A DNA stretch of 16,170 nt from Gemmatimonadota bacterium (GCA_019348265.1 JAHWJV010000026.1:1-16170), one strand, 5' to 3'. Positions 1 to 8,843 are shown, numbered from the stretch's first letter. Notes: a model not told the origin generated them from the letters alone. Numbers and translations: made by a program.

Positions 1-2110
1 CGATGCCACAGGCCGCGAGACCGTAGGAGAAGGTGGCAAGAGGTGGCACGCCGGCCATCAGCTCCGGCGGCTCTCTTCGCCAGCAATGAAGTGAGCCGGC
101 GGGCGTGACACCGCACGTTTGAGCGTAATTAGATTCCAGACGCTTGAACCGCAGCGCGGTCGGTACGGCGGTGGGAGTCCGAGTGCAGGGCCCGGTCGCG
201 GGGCACTGCTCGGTCGCGCTCGCTCCGCCGAGACCGTAAACGCTACCCCAGCAGTACGCGCGTCCATCCGCATCCAGGCCACAGGTATACGTACCGCCGA
301 GCGTCAGCTCCCGGAAGAGGAGCCCCCCGTTTACGGGCCCCGGGCGCGCGACGCACTGAATGGCGCCGCACCCGTCGGGGGTCGCCGACGCCCCCAGCTC
401 GGCGTTTCCGTTTCGTCCCCAGCAGTACGCCTTGCCCTCGGCCGTGAGTCCGCAGCTGTGCACGTTCCCACTCCAGACGTTTGCGAAGAGCTGGTCGCCC
501 GCCACTCGCGTCGGGGCGGCGCGTCTCTCCAGGTCGCCGGTCCCGAGCTGCCCGAAGCCGTTGTATCCCCAGCAGTAGGCGCGGCCCCCCTCCTCGACAC
601 CGCAGGTGAAATTCGCGCCCGCGCTGGTCGTACTGAACTTCAAACCTCCGGCCACCATGCGCGGCGTTCGCGCCGTGCCACCGGGAGACCCGCTACCGAT
701 TTCACCGTACGCGTTGCTCCCCCAGCAATACGCGGCGCCGTCAGCCGTGAGGCCGCACACATGGCTGCCGCCGACTGAAAGAGTGGTGAAGGTAAGCTGC
801 GTGCTCACCGGACGAGGGAGGGAAGCGCACGAGTAACCCCCGGCGGCAGCATACGACGTAGCCGTGCGCGACCCGCAGCGCTCGAGAGCCTCGGTCGTGC
901 CTAGCTGGTCGGAGCTGTTCCGACCCCAGCAGTATGCGCGGCCCCCCTCGGTAAGCCCGCAGCTCTGGTCTTCGTTCGTGTACACGGACCTGAAATCCAG
1001 AGGGGTCGGGTAGGCGACTACGTGCACGACGGCGTTCGCCTCCCGGCCCTCGCTGCGCGCCCGAATCTCCGCGCGGCCAGCCGCCCGGCCGCGGACCATC
1101 CCCCGCTCGTCGACCGACGCCACTTCGGGGTCGGAGCTCGTCCAGGTCACCGCCGGACCGGTCACTCTTCTCCCGCCGGCACCCAGCAGATCAACCTGAA
1201 GGTCGCGGGTGCTCCCCGCCTGAACCAGGATGGCACTCGGCCAGAGCGCCATCGAGTCGACGAGCGCCGACACGACGTCGACGATCCCGCTGCCGCGGAC
1301 GCCCTCGACCGTCGCGCTCACCCTCGCGCGGCCGATCCGCACTCCCCGGGCCGTTCCCACCGAGTCCAGCACGGCCACCTCCGGGTCGGTGCTGGACCAG
1401 CTCACCGGGACTCCGATCACCTCGTTACCCTCTGCGTCCTCGGATCGGACGCGGAGGGTCCATCGCTCTCCCACGCGCACCGGGAGGGAGTCGGGGACGA
1501 TCCGGACCCGCGCCGTGGGGCCGCTCACCGCGACGCGGGCACTGTCCGCGACCGTTCCCATCGCGGCGACCACGATAGCCGTTCCAGCGGATACGCCGCT
1601 CACGGTGCCGGTTGAGTCCACCGTTGCGACGGACGCGTTCCTGCTGGACCAGGAGATTCGTCTGGCGGTCACGGGGAGACCGTCCCGCCGGGTAGCAGTT
1701 GCGGAGATCGCTCGGCGGTCACCCACTCGGAGGCCGAGCGGCGTGGGGAAAATGACGATTCTCGCCGCGGGGGAGCTGACCGTGAGCTGCACGAGCGCCT
1801 CGCGCCCGCCTGCGGCCGCGGTAATCGCCGCTACACCCTCTGCCCGCGCCACCACGCGCCCCGCCGAGTCGATCGCGGCTGTCTCGGGGCTGCTACTCGA
1901 CCAGCGGACAAGCACGCGGGAAAGTGGCGCGCCGGTCAGGTCGCGCGCGTTGGCGGTCAGCCGCACGGTATCGCCAACGTGCAGAGCGGTTACGGGTGCG
2001 TCGACGTCGAGCCCTTCGACGCGCACGTCACCGGGTGCCGCGGGCCCGTCGCACGACGCGCTGAGCGCCCAACCCAGAGCGATGAGAACCAGGCGGCGGA
2101 CGGCGTTCAT
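1..2110 (-). CDS. Ig-like (Big_2) x4 + RCC1-repeat lipoprotein, 3' end cut by window edge
   Basis: The frame stays open from ATG at 2110 to the left edge (703 codons, no stop), so the C-terminus is missing. The first 20 residues are MNAVRR, a hydrophobic stretch (LVLIALGWAL) and SASC, a lipoprotein-like signal with Cys20 followed by Asp. Four Big_2-type domains follow (about 25-110, 111-190, 191-275, 276-365), each with a W-[ST]-S-[ST] strand and a G-x-V/A-x-G core. RCC1 repeats run from about 370: five intact Cys-x9-Cys-Trp-Gly blades, a sixth reading HCWR, and the start of a probable seventh (SYGLAACG). Three interblade loops carry an extra Cys pair before a P-x-x-V element. Its ATG overlaps the stop of the preceding gene (ATGA) and has no Shine-Dalgarno, so translation is probably coupled. 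RCC1 repeats fold as beta-propellers that usually bind proteins; an envelope adhesion or scaffold role is inference. Confidence 0.9.
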   Translation of the reverse strand, partial: MNAVRRLVLIALGWALSASCDGPAAPGDVRVEGLDVDAPVTALHVGDTVRLTANARDLTGAPLSRVLVRWSSSSPETAAIDSAGRVVARAEGVAAITAAAGGREALVQLTVSSPAARIVIFPTPLGLRVGDRRAISATATRRDGLPVTARRISWSSRNASVATVDSTGTVSGVSAGTAIVVAAMGTVADSARVAVSGPTARVRIVPDSLPVRVGERWTLRVRSEDAEGNEVIGVPVSWSSTDPEVAVLDSVGTARGVRIGRARVSATVEGVRGSGIVDVVSALVDSMALWPSAILVQAGSTRDLQVDLLGAGGRRVTGPAVTWTSSDPEVASVDERGMVRGRAAGRAEIRARSEGREANAVVHVVAYPTPLDFRSVYTNEDQSCGLTEGGRAYCWGRNSSDQLGTTEALERCGSRTATSYAAAGGYSCASLPRPVSTQLTFTTLSVGGSHVCGLTADGAAYCWGSNAYGEIGSGSPGGTARTPRMVAGGLKFSTTSAGANFTCGVEEGGRAYCWGYNGFGQLGTGDLERRAAPTRVAGDQLFANVWSGNVHSCGLTAEGKAYCWGRNGNAELGASATPDGCGAIQCVARPGPVNGGLLFRELTLGGTYTCGLDADGRAYCWGSVYGLGGASATEQCPATGPCTRTPTAVPTALRFKRLESNYAQTCGVTPAGSLHCWRREPPELMAGVPPLATFSYGLAACGI

Positions 2111-4044
2111 TGGGTTCGGATGGGCGTCGGAGTGAGGTGATGGGTACCCTGCGCCTGTCCGAGCTCGCCATCGTAATTCCTCCCCCAGCAGTAGGTGAGC
2201 CCGTCCGTCGCGATCCCGCACGCCGTGTCCCAGCTCGTCTCGATGGTGGCGAACTTCAGCCCGCCGGTGACCGCCCGAGGCGTGGCCACCACGCTGCCCA
2301 CGCTCGCCGGGTCGCCGAGAGCACCTTCGGAGTTCCTCCCCCAGCAGTATGCCCTCCCGTCTTCTGTGACCCCGCAGGCGTGCCTGAACGCCGCTACGAT
2401 CCTCCTGAAGCGCAGCCCACCCGCCACCTCCACCGGCGCGGCACTGGCCACCTGAGTGCCGTTGCCGAGCTGGCCATGCTCGTTGTCACCCCAGCAATAA
2501 GCCTTGCCTTCAGCGGTGACACCGCAGGCGCTCCGCGCGCTCACCGCTAGTGCGCTGAACCGGAGATCACCACCGACGCGAACCGGGGTGGCGCCCGCCG
2601 CTCCCCAGCAGAACGCTTCCAGGCTCAGCGTGATCCCACACATGGGAGACCCATTGACGTCGGTGGCCGCCGAACCCACCAGCGCCCGAAAAAGCACGTT
2701 CCCCGGCATCCGCACGGGTGCACCGCTCATGCCCTTAGCCGTCGGCGCCCAGCAGTCCACCACACCATCGGCCGCACGACCACAGGCCACGCGCGCCGAC
2801 ACCGCGAGCTCCATGTAACCGTATCCAGGCGAGGGGAGCACAGTGCGCGGGAGCCCTTCGCCCCAGCAGTGGACCGCGCCGCCGACGGCGAGGCCGCACG
2901 TAACCCTGTCGGCAATCTTGACGCTCGTGAAGCGGACGGCCTCCGCCGCGGGAAGGGGTATGGTTGAAAAGCGATGGCCCACGTCACCAGGCGCGGCCGG
3001 CCCGATCGGACGCACTCCCTCCAGCGGTGCGGAGGAGTCGAGCATGCTAGGAACCCTCAATGCTCCCCAGCAGTAGGCGGACCCGCCGACGGCGACGGCA
3101 CACACTCGCCGGTACGTGACCGAGAGTTCGGTGAACCGAAGCGGGTCCGGATAGCGGAGCACGTGCACCGTTACCGATCCCGTGCGGTCACCGGTCGTGG
3201 CGGTCACCGTCGCCACCCCGGGCGATACCCCCCGGGCGCGCCCGGGGGTATCCACCGCCACCACCCCTGGATCGGATGAGGCCCAGACCGCCTCCCGCTC
3301 CACCCTCGCTCCGGTGAGTGTCTCGAAAACGGCGGGGAGCGGACGGGTGCCGCCGACCTCCACCACCGCGTCGTCCAGGTAGTCGAAGAATACCCGCCTC
3401 AGCGGTGCGCCGCGCACCGTGACGACGCCGGATCCCGAGACGCCCTCGCTCACCGCGGTGACCGTTACCGATCCGGGACGCCGGGCCGCGACGCTCCCGT
3501 CCGCATTGATTGCGAGCACCGCCGGATCGGAGCTGGATAGCGTCACCTTGCGATCGAGCAGCACGGCCCCGGCGGCGTCCCGTACGAAGACCGCCGGCGG
3601 TGTCCGGACCGCCTCGAGCAGCTCCTGCTCGGGGACCTCCACCCGCGAGACCGCCGCGAGGACCATCACGCGGGCGATCGCGCGTGCCCCACCGGAGTTC
3701 GCCACAACATCCGCGCTTCCCTGCGCGATGGCGGTCAGCCGCCCGTCCGCGGCGATCCTCACGACCGAGCTGTCGGAGGAGGACCAGGCGATCGGCGCGT
3801 GCTCGATCACTTCTCCCGCCGCGTCGGTGGCCTTCACGGTGAGATCTTTCGCCTCGCCGGTACGCATCGTGTTCAGCGCCGGCTCGATCGACAGCTTGGC
3901 CACAGGGCGCTCGTGGAACACCTCAGCGATCGAGCCGTCACAGGAGGCCGCTACCATGACGACGATCGTGCCCACTGCGACCCGACGGAAGAGGCCGCCG
4001 AAACGGGCCCGGGAGGGTGCGTGATTTGGTTGCGTGCGATCCAT
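2107..4044 (-). CDS. Ig-like (Big_2) x3 + seven-blade RCC1 lipoprotein
   Basis: 645 aa from ATG at 4044. This start is set by a GAGGAG four bases upstream and by the signal peptide beginning there (FRRVAVGTIVVMVAASC); the frame remains open upstream to 5112, but only as a shadow of the previous gene. Cys35 is the likely lipidated residue, followed by Asp. Big_2 domains lie at about 47-130, 131-211 and 214-297. Seven RCC1 blades follow, with Cys pairs 315/325, 383/393, 421/431, 469/479, 507/517, 557/567 and 609/619, the number expected for one closed propeller. Blade 3 reads CWA instead of CWG, and a long loop of about 40 residues separates blades 1 and 2. The gene starts 8 bp after the preceding gene and overlaps the next by 4 bp. 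It is the counterpart of the 3-Ig gene at 6894-8843: both share a VLLDR[KR]VT element in Ig domain 2. Ligand unknown. Confidence 0.92.
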   Translation of the reverse strand: MDRTQPNHAPSRARFGGLFRRVAVGTIVVMVAASCDGSIAEVFHERPVAKLSIEPALNTMRTGEAKDLTVKATDAAGEVIEHAPIAWSSSDSSVVRIAADGRLTAIAQGSADVVANSGGARAIARVMVLAAVSRVEVPEQELLEAVRTPPAVFVRDAAGAVLLDRKVTLSSSDPAVLAINADGSVAARRPGSVTVTAVSEGVSGSGVVTVRGAPLRRVFFDYLDDAVVEVGGTRPLPAVFETLTGARVEREAVWASSDPGVVAVDTPGRARGVSPGVATVTATTGDRTGSVTVHVLRYPDPLRFTELSVTYRRVCAVAVGGSAYCWGALRVPSMLDSSAPLEGVRPIGPAAPGDVGHRFSTIPLPAAEAVRFTSVKIADRVTCGLAVGGAVHCWGEGLPRTVLPSPGYGYMELAVSARVACGRAADGVVDCWAPTAKGMSGAPVRMPGNVLFRALVGSAATDVNGSPMCGITLSLEAFCWGAAGATPVRVGGDLRFSALAVSARSACGVTAEGKAYCWGDNEHGQLGNGTQVASAAPVEVAGGLRFRRIVAAFRHACGVTEDGRAYCWGRNSEGALGDPASVGSVVATPRAVTGGLKFATIETSWDTACGIATDGLTYCWGRNYDGELGQAQGTHHLTPTPIRTQ

Positions 4045-4048
4045 GGTT

Positions 4049-4054
4049 CTCCTC
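4049..4054 (-). promoter_or_regulatory. Shine-Dalgarno GAGGAG overlapping upstream stop codon
   Basis: On the minus strand the junction reads TGAGGAGAACCATG. The stop TGA of the 1-Ig gene shares bases with the GAGGAG that serves the 3-Ig gene, four bases before its ATG. This fixes the start at 4044 and suggests that ribosomes terminating on the first gene reinitiate on the second. Confidence 0.8.
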
Positions 4055-5513
4055 ACTGTCCGAAGACGCGCGCGGGTACGCTGCTGCCCGTGTCCAGCCC
4101 AGTGCCGAGCTCGCCTGCAGTCCCGCTGCCCCAGCAGTAAAGCAGCCGGTCGGTGCTGGCGCAGGTGTGGCTCCTGCCGGCCGAGATCGTCGCAGCCCTG
4201 AGCGTGCCCGCTACGCGGCTCGGGACGGCGCTGGAGAGGCCGCGGCCGTCGCCCAGCTGGCCGGACCGGTTGTCGCCCCAGCAATACGCGACTCCGTCCA
4301 CAGTCACCGCGCACGTGTGGCTTCCGCCTGCGGAGATCGAACCGAAGCGAAGCTCGCCGGAGACCGGCTGGGGAGTCGCGTGCACCAGTGTGTCCGCGGT
4401 TCCGGTGCCGAGCTGGCCAGCGGCGTTCGCACCCCAGCACCAGGCTCGAGCGTCCGTACCCAGTGCGCAGGTGTGAGCATCGCCGGCGGCGATCCCGGTG
4501 AAACGAGTGGCTCCGACGACGAGCGCTGGCTCGCGACGGCCGGCCGGGGCGGACGGGCGCCAGCCCGCCCCGAGGCCGAGCTCCCCCCGCGTGTCGCTTC
4601 CCCAGCAGTAGGCGTCCCCCACCACGGTTACCGCGCAGGTATGCCGGCTCCCCGCGCTGATCGCGCGGAAGGAAAGCCCGCCCGATACGGGAGTGGGCCC
4701 GAACGCGCACGAGCCACGCGACTGCCCGTATCGATCCGTACATATGGTCGCCACTGGACCGCCGATCTGACCGGCCGACGCCGCGCCCCAGCAGTACGCT
4801 GCGCCTTCGCGCGTCAGGGCGCAGCTGTGTCCCTCGCCGACGTTGATGGACGAGAAGGCGAGGTCCGACACTGCGGTGGGGCGCGAGACCTCGTCGAATT
4901 CGCTCGCTCTCCCGGTCCCCCGCTCCCCGGAGTACGAGGAGCCCCAGCAGAACGCCTGGCCACCCTGGTCCAGACCACAGGCGTGCGACACGCCGGCATC
5001 GATCGCGGCGAATCGAATCCGTCCCACCACGCCCCGCGCCCGCGGCCACTGCTTCGAGTTGCGGACGGGCTCGCCGGCGCCGAGCTGGCCGGACCAGTCT
5101 CGCCCCCAGCACCCCGCGGCGCCCAGGTCCGTGACCGCACAGGTGAACCCCGCCCCGGCAGCCGGCGCGACGAACGCCGCCCGCACGGTGAGCTCAGCCG
5201 TCGCCTCCCTTTCGCCCATTCCCGCCCGCACAAGCGCGGTACCCACGCCGAGCGCGGTTACCGTCCCGGCGGAATTCACGCTCGCCACATGCCCGTTCGA
5301 GACGCCCCAATCGGGCGCGGTTCCCGGCGCCGCTCCAGCCACGCGCAGCGTCTGCTCTGCCCCGAGCGGGAGCAGGACCACCTCCGGCGTCACGCGCAGC
5401 TCGGGAGTTCTGCCGGGCGCCGTAACCCTGTCGCAGCCCGCCACCGCAAGGACAGAGAACGCGGTGACCAGATGGCCTGAAGCCCACCGGCGGCGTTCGC
5501 GACGTGAAGGCAT
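4053..5513 (-). CDS. Ig-like (Big_2) x1 + seven-blade RCC1 lipoprotein
   Basis: 486 aa from ATG at 5513. An upstream in-frame extension to 5594 was rejected because MPSRRERRRW at 5513 begins a typical signal peptide: basic start, hydrophobic core, and VAGC lipobox with Cys27 followed by Asp. One short Big_2-like domain spans about 38-111 (DWGVSNGHVASVNSAGTV core). Seven RCC1 blades have Cys pairs 125/135, 179/189, 231/241, 293/303, 349/359, 401/411 and 451/460. Between blades 3 and 4 an insertion carries an additional pair, Cys258 and Cys269, around an RYG motif. The gene at 8840-10321 has the same insertion in the same place, marking the two as paralogues. This is the first gene of the three-gene set 5513 to 1, with the next gene 8 bp downstream. 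No convincing promoter or strong ribosome site was found in 5514-5653. An envelope-anchored propeller is inferred; binding partner unknown. Confidence 0.92.
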   Translation of the reverse strand: MPSRRERRRWASGHLVTAFSVLAVAGCDRVTAPGRTPELRVTPEVVLLPLGAEQTLRVAGAAPGTAPDWGVSNGHVASVNSAGTVTALGVGTALVRAGMGEREATAELTVRAAFVAPAAGAGFTCAVTDLGAAGCWGRDWSGQLGAGEPVRNSKQWPRARGVVGRIRFAAIDAGVSHACGLDQGGQAFCWGSSYSGERGTGRASEFDEVSRPTAVSDLAFSSINVGEGHSCALTREGAAYCWGAASAGQIGGPVATICTDRYGQSRGSCAFGPTPVSGGLSFRAISAGSRHTCAVTVVGDAYCWGSDTRGELGLGAGWRPSAPAGRREPALVVGATRFTGIAAGDAHTCALGTDARAWCWGANAAGQLGTGTADTLVHATPQPVSGELRFGSISAGGSHTCAVTVDGVAYCWGDNRSGQLGDGRGLSSAVPSRVAGTLRAATISAGRSHTCASTDRLLYCWGSGTAGELGTGLDTGSSVPARVFGQ

Positions 5514-5653
5514 TTTACTCGTCGTTCGGGTCGTCTCCCTCCAACGCCAACCCGGGTGCACGGCGACGGCGCCACACACCCCGGTGCTTCCCAAGGTAAA
5601 CGTCTGAAGGCGCGGGGTTCTTACTCCCCTCCCGCTCCATCAACAGCGTCGGC
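5514..5653. other. intergenic gap between pectate lyase and 1-Ig lipoprotein gene
   Basis: This 140-bp gap separates two minus-strand genes. I see no hairpin with a T-run and no convincing -35/-10 pair. A purine-rich AGGGAGA lies about 20 bases before the ATG at 5513, too far to be an ideal ribosome site. The gap is large enough to hold a promoter for the downstream set, but the sequence does not show one clearly. Confidence 0.4.
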
Positions 5654-6763
5654 TCAGCGCCCCTGGCGGGCTCGCCACGCCGGGTACTCCTTCTCCAGGA
5701 GCTCCCGAGGCCAGCTCCCCAGGTACGCGTAGCCCACCCGGCGCTCGTGCTCGATGTCGGCCAGCCGCTGGCGGACGATCCCGTCGCGGCCCACGAACAT
5801 CGGCTTGTTGGTCCCGATCTCGTAGAATCGCGCCCACATCGGCCCGGCGGCAGGATCGGCTACGACCACCCGGTCGCGGCCTCCGGGCAGCGACGCGTCC
5901 GGGCGGTTCTCCACGCGAATGCCGTTCAGCTTCACTCGTTCGAGCCAGCGCACCGCGCCCTCGATCGCACCGACGATCTCCGGGGTCGGCTGCTCGATGT
6001 CCATCAGGTACCGGACGATCCCGACGCTCTCCATCCCGCTGAGGGAGGGTAGCTCGTAGGTGCGCGCCTTCTGCGGCCGCAGGTCTAGCACGTCGTGCTG
6101 CGCCGCCCACGCCGTCTTCTCCCCGTCGACGACGATCTGCGAATCGAGGATGACGCGCAGACCGCGGTCGACCGCCGCCCCCGCACGCTGCCGCCGCGCG
6201 GCGCCAACGAACCCGTACGGGTGGACCACGCGGGCCACGTCGCGCAGCACGCGCATAACCCCGATCATCGCGCCGTCGTTGTAGGTGATGTGCGTGTAAT
6301 ATCCTGGCTTGAGCGGGTAGTACTGCGGCCAGCCCCCCCGGTCGTACTCCGCCTCCAGCAGGAAGTCGATCGCGCGGAGAGAGGCTTCTCGGAAGCGCTC
6401 CAGGTGAGTCCGTTGATGGACCCGCGCCAGGAACTCCAGCTGGGTGTACGTGCCTCCATTATCGATCAAAGTCTCCACCGTGTCGCTCTCGACCCGTACA
6501 CGCCGCGTCGCGGCTTCGTCCAGCGGCCGAGCCATGTCTATGTTCTTCCCCCAGCCGCCGTTGGGGTGTTGATAGAGCAGCACGTCGTCGGCGATGCGCA
6601 CCGCTTCCACGCTGCCGTACCAGGCGGGCTCCTGCGCGAGGATCGCGTTCCAGGTGACCGCCTGCGCCGGCGCCTCGGCCGATGCGAGCGCCGGGCCGAA
6701 AAGGGCGAGGAGCATTGCCAGCCCCGAGAGCGGCGAGCGCGAACGTGCGTCGAGCATCTTCAT
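5654..6763 (-). CDS. pelA: secreted pectate lyase, polysaccharide lyase family 10 (PelA-like)
   Basis: 369 aa. PL10 enzymes cleave polygalacturonate by Ca2+-dependent beta-elimination. The N-terminus (MKMLDARSRSPLSGLAMLLALFGPALASA) is a signal peptide with likely cleavage after ALASA; no lipobox cysteine follows, so the enzyme is probably periplasmic or secreted. Family signatures occur in order: HPNGGWGKNID at 67-76, DNGGTYTQ at 101-108, GGWPQYYP at 143-150, HITYNDGAM at 158-166, AQHD at 221-224, KARTYELPSLSG at 232-243 and RFYEIGTN at 312-319. Length matches a stand-alone PL10 catalytic domain, with no carbohydrate-binding module. ATG at 6763 was chosen because the signal peptide starts there; a second Met two codons later is possible, and neither has a strong ribosome site. 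It sits between the two paralogous Ig/RCC1 lipoprotein sets, 130 bp after one and 140 bp before the other. Whether it functions with them is unknown; no transporter or other pectin gene is visible here. Confidence 0.92.
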   Translation of the reverse strand: MKMLDARSRSPLSGLAMLLALFGPALASAEAPAQAVTWNAILAQEPAWYGSVEAVRIADDVLLYQHPNGGWGKNIDMARPLDEAATRRVRVESDTVETLIDNGGTYTQLEFLARVHQRTHLERFREASLRAIDFLLEAEYDRGGWPQYYPLKPGYYTHITYNDGAMIGVMRVLRDVARVVHPYGFVGAARRQRAGAAVDRGLRVILDSQIVVDGEKTAWAAQHDVLDLRPQKARTYELPSLSGMESVGIVRYLMDIEQPTPEIVGAIEGAVRWLERVKLNGIRVENRPDASLPGGRDRVVVADPAAGPMWARFYEIGTNKPMFVGRDGIVRQRLADIEHERRVGYAYLGSWPRELLEKEYPAWRARQGR

Positions 6764-6893
6764 CGGTTATGTTTGGATAGGTGCATGAAACCGGCTGGAA
6801 GCGGCGCAGCGTGGGTCCCGAGCGGCGGGCGTCGCGAGGCCGGCGCCAGGATGTGGCCCTGGCTCGAGCCCTCGCTCGGCGATACCTCAGGTA
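6764..6893. other. intergenic gap between 3-Ig lipoprotein gene and pectate lyase
   Basis: This 130-bp gap holds only a weak hairpin (CGAGC-cctc-GCTCG at 6865-6878) without a T-run, so I do not call a terminator. No clear promoter for the pectate lyase can be picked out. Cotranscription of the lyase with the upstream lipoprotein pair cannot be excluded. Confidence 0.35.
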
Positions 6894-8843
6894 CTATTGG
6901 CCGAGTACGGGACGGGGTGACGGTACGGCGAGATTGGCGCCGGGAGTCACGTTCTCGCGGTACTGTCCCGCCTGTGCTTCGGAGTTGTTTCCCCAGCAGT
7001 ATAGTCGTCGGTCGATGGCGATGGCGCATGTTCCGGCCCGCCCGGCGCTGATCGCCGCAAATTCGGTGCTGCCGCCCGCGCGCGTTGGCGTTACAATGGA
7101 CTGGGTCGAACCGGAGACTCCCGTCCCGAGCTGGCCGCTGTAGTTGTAACCCCAGCAGTAAGCTAGGCCGCCCGAAGTGAGGCCGCACGCGTGTAAGCCG
7201 CCGGTCGTCAGCCTTGTGAAAGGCACGCTCGCGCGTACTGGAACAGGTACCGCCATTCCGGAGCCCTCGGGGCCCGGGACTGCAGGCCCCCCGCCCCAAC
7301 AGTACACCGCCCCGTCCACTGTCACCCCGCAGGAGAAGTATGCGCCCGCGCTCACCTCTCGGAAGCGGTGGCTGCCCAGCACAGGCACGGGCGCCGGCTG
7401 GTCTCGGTTGGCCCCGCTCCCGTATGTCATCTCGCCGTTTCCGAGCTCGCCGCGGCTGTTCGAGCCCCAGCAGTGCGCTGCACCACCGGCGACCAGCCCG
7501 CAGGCATGCCGTTCCCCCACGCTGATCTGCCCGAAGGAGAGCTCGCCCGGGACGGGCGCGGGAGTCCGGCCGGCCTGCGTCGCTCCTTCGGCGCGGGGGT
7601 TGATCCCCCAACAATACGCTTTCCCACCTCGGGCCAGCCCGCAAGCGCGATTGCCGAGCCCCACTGCGACGCTGTCGAACACCATGCCCCCGGGCACCGG
7701 CGCGACGGCGACCTCTCTGCCCCAGCAGTACGCGCTTCCGGCCAGCGTCAGGCCGCAGGCGTACTCTCCGCCGGTCGCGATCGCCCGAAACCGGATACTG
7801 GTGGCGACCGGCAGCGGGAGTGGACGCATCTCGCGGTAATCGACGCGCTCGAAGGGAGCGTCGGGCCCCAGTGCCGCGTCGAGCCCCGCGCCCCAGCAGT
7901 ACGCCGATCCCACCTGGTCCAGGCCGCACGAGAGACTTCCGCCGGCTCCAACGGCTTTGAACTCGGGGGCGGCGTAGGCGAGAACGCGCACGACGACCGA
8001 GTCGCTCAATCCTTCGCTGGTCGCGGTGACGACTGCCGTCCCCGGGGAGACGCCCTCCACCCGGCCGGCCGCGGTGGCGCGGGCGATCGCCGGATTCGAG
8101 CTGCGCCACTCGGTAGGTCGATCCAGGAGCTTGCGCGCGGCGCTGGACCGCTCGATCAGGATATTGCGCGATCCGCCGACGATGACCAGCGCCAGGTCGG
8201 GATGAGTCACAAGGGTAACGACTCGTGCCGGCACCACCGTCACGGCTGCCTTCGCCTGCGCGCCGTCGCTCGCGGCGGTCAGCGTGACCGCTCCCGGCGC
8301 GATCGCCACCAGGCCTCGATAATCGAGCGTGGCGACCGCGGAATCCGAGATGCTCCAGGTGACTCGGCGGTCGAGCAGCACGGTGCCCTCCGCATCGAAG
8401 AGTGTTGCCCGGAGTGGGACGGATGCCCCCTCCTCGAGCTTCACGTCCTCGATCGCGATTCGCGCGACCGCGCTGACGACGACGATCTGCACCATGGCTC
8501 GGACGCCACCCGCCGCCGCGAAGATGTGGGTCGATCCGACACCGGTTCCTCGCACCGTCCCATCCGCCGCAACGGTCGCGACGCTGCTGTCGGCCGAGGT
8601 CCAGCGCAGCGGCGGCTCCTCGACCACGCGCCCGGTCGAATCCGTCGCCACGGCCTGGATGACCCTGCTGCTGCCCACGCCCAGCGTGTCTCGCGCCGGC
8701 GTCACCGTCAGATGCGCGACCGGCGCCGACCGCTCCGCGACCGGGTTCTCGCAGCCAGCACCCGCGCAAGCGAGGAGGATCGCAGCGAATCCTCGCCGGG
8801 CCGCACGAAGAACTTTGCGGCCGCGGGTGCTGGTCGCGCTCAT
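6894..8843 (-). CDS. Ig-like (Big_2) x3 + seven-blade RCC1 lipoprotein
   Basis: 649 aa. The N-terminus has basic residues (RGRKVLRAARR), a hydrophobic stretch and GAGC, with Cys31 followed by Glu; Cys26 is a less likely alternative. Big_2 domains lie at about 42-124, 125-204 and 207-289. Seven RCC1 blades have Cys pairs 306/316, 363/373, 401/411, 448/458, 505/515, 553/563 and 606/616, all with intact CWG. It ends in PRPVLGQ, right at the propeller-closing strand, as does the 1-Ig paralogue at 4053 (ARVFGQ). Its ATG overlaps the stop of the upstream gene (ATGA). The GGGAGG encoded by that gene's last codons touches the ATG with no spacer, so start may depend on coupling. It is the counterpart of the 3-Ig gene at 2107-4044. 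A longer open frame on the same strand (6760-8913) gives low-complexity Arg/Gly protein and is a shadow. Ligand unknown. Confidence 0.93.
   Translation of the reverse strand: MSATSTRGRKVLRAARRGFAAILLACAGAGCENPVAERSAPVAHLTVTPARDTLGVGSSRVIQAVATDSTGRVVEEPPLRWTSADSSVATVAADGTVRGTGVGSTHIFAAAGGVRAMVQIVVVSAVARIAIEDVKLEEGASVPLRATLFDAEGTVLLDRRVTWSISDSAVATLDYRGLVAIAPGAVTLTAASDGAQAKAAVTVVPARVVTLVTHPDLALVIVGGSRNILIERSSAARKLLDRPTEWRSSNPAIARATAAGRVEGVSPGTAVVTATSEGLSDSVVVRVLAYAAPEFKAVGAGGSLSCGLDQVGSAYCWGAGLDAALGPDAPFERVDYREMRPLPLPVATSIRFRAIATGGEYACGLTLAGSAYCWGREVAVAPVPGGMVFDSVAVGLGNRACGLARGGKAYCWGINPRAEGATQAGRTPAPVPGELSFGQISVGERHACGLVAGGAAHCWGSNSRGELGNGEMTYGSGANRDQPAPVPVLGSHRFREVSAGAYFSCGVTVDGAVYCWGGGPAVPGPEGSGMAVPVPVRASVPFTRLTTGGLHACGLTSGGLAYCWGYNYSGQLGTGVSGSTQSIVTPTRAGGSTEFAAISAGRAGTCAIAIDRRLYCWGNNSEAQAGQYRENVTPGANLAVPSPRPVLGQ

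Noticed and set aside
4045..5112. Upstream extension of the 3-Ig gene to 5112
   Set aside because: The added part is low-complexity shadow sequence of the 1-Ig gene; the Shine-Dalgarno and signal peptide place the start at 4044.
4017..5480. Long plus-strand frames opposite the RCC1 genes (also 7368-8900)
   Set aside because: They lack recognisable domains and are complements of strongly supported minus-strand genes with repeated CWG codons.
6865..6878. Hairpin CGAGC-cctc-GCTCG as a terminator after the 3-Ig gene
   Set aside because: The stem is only 5 bp and no T-run follows on either strand.
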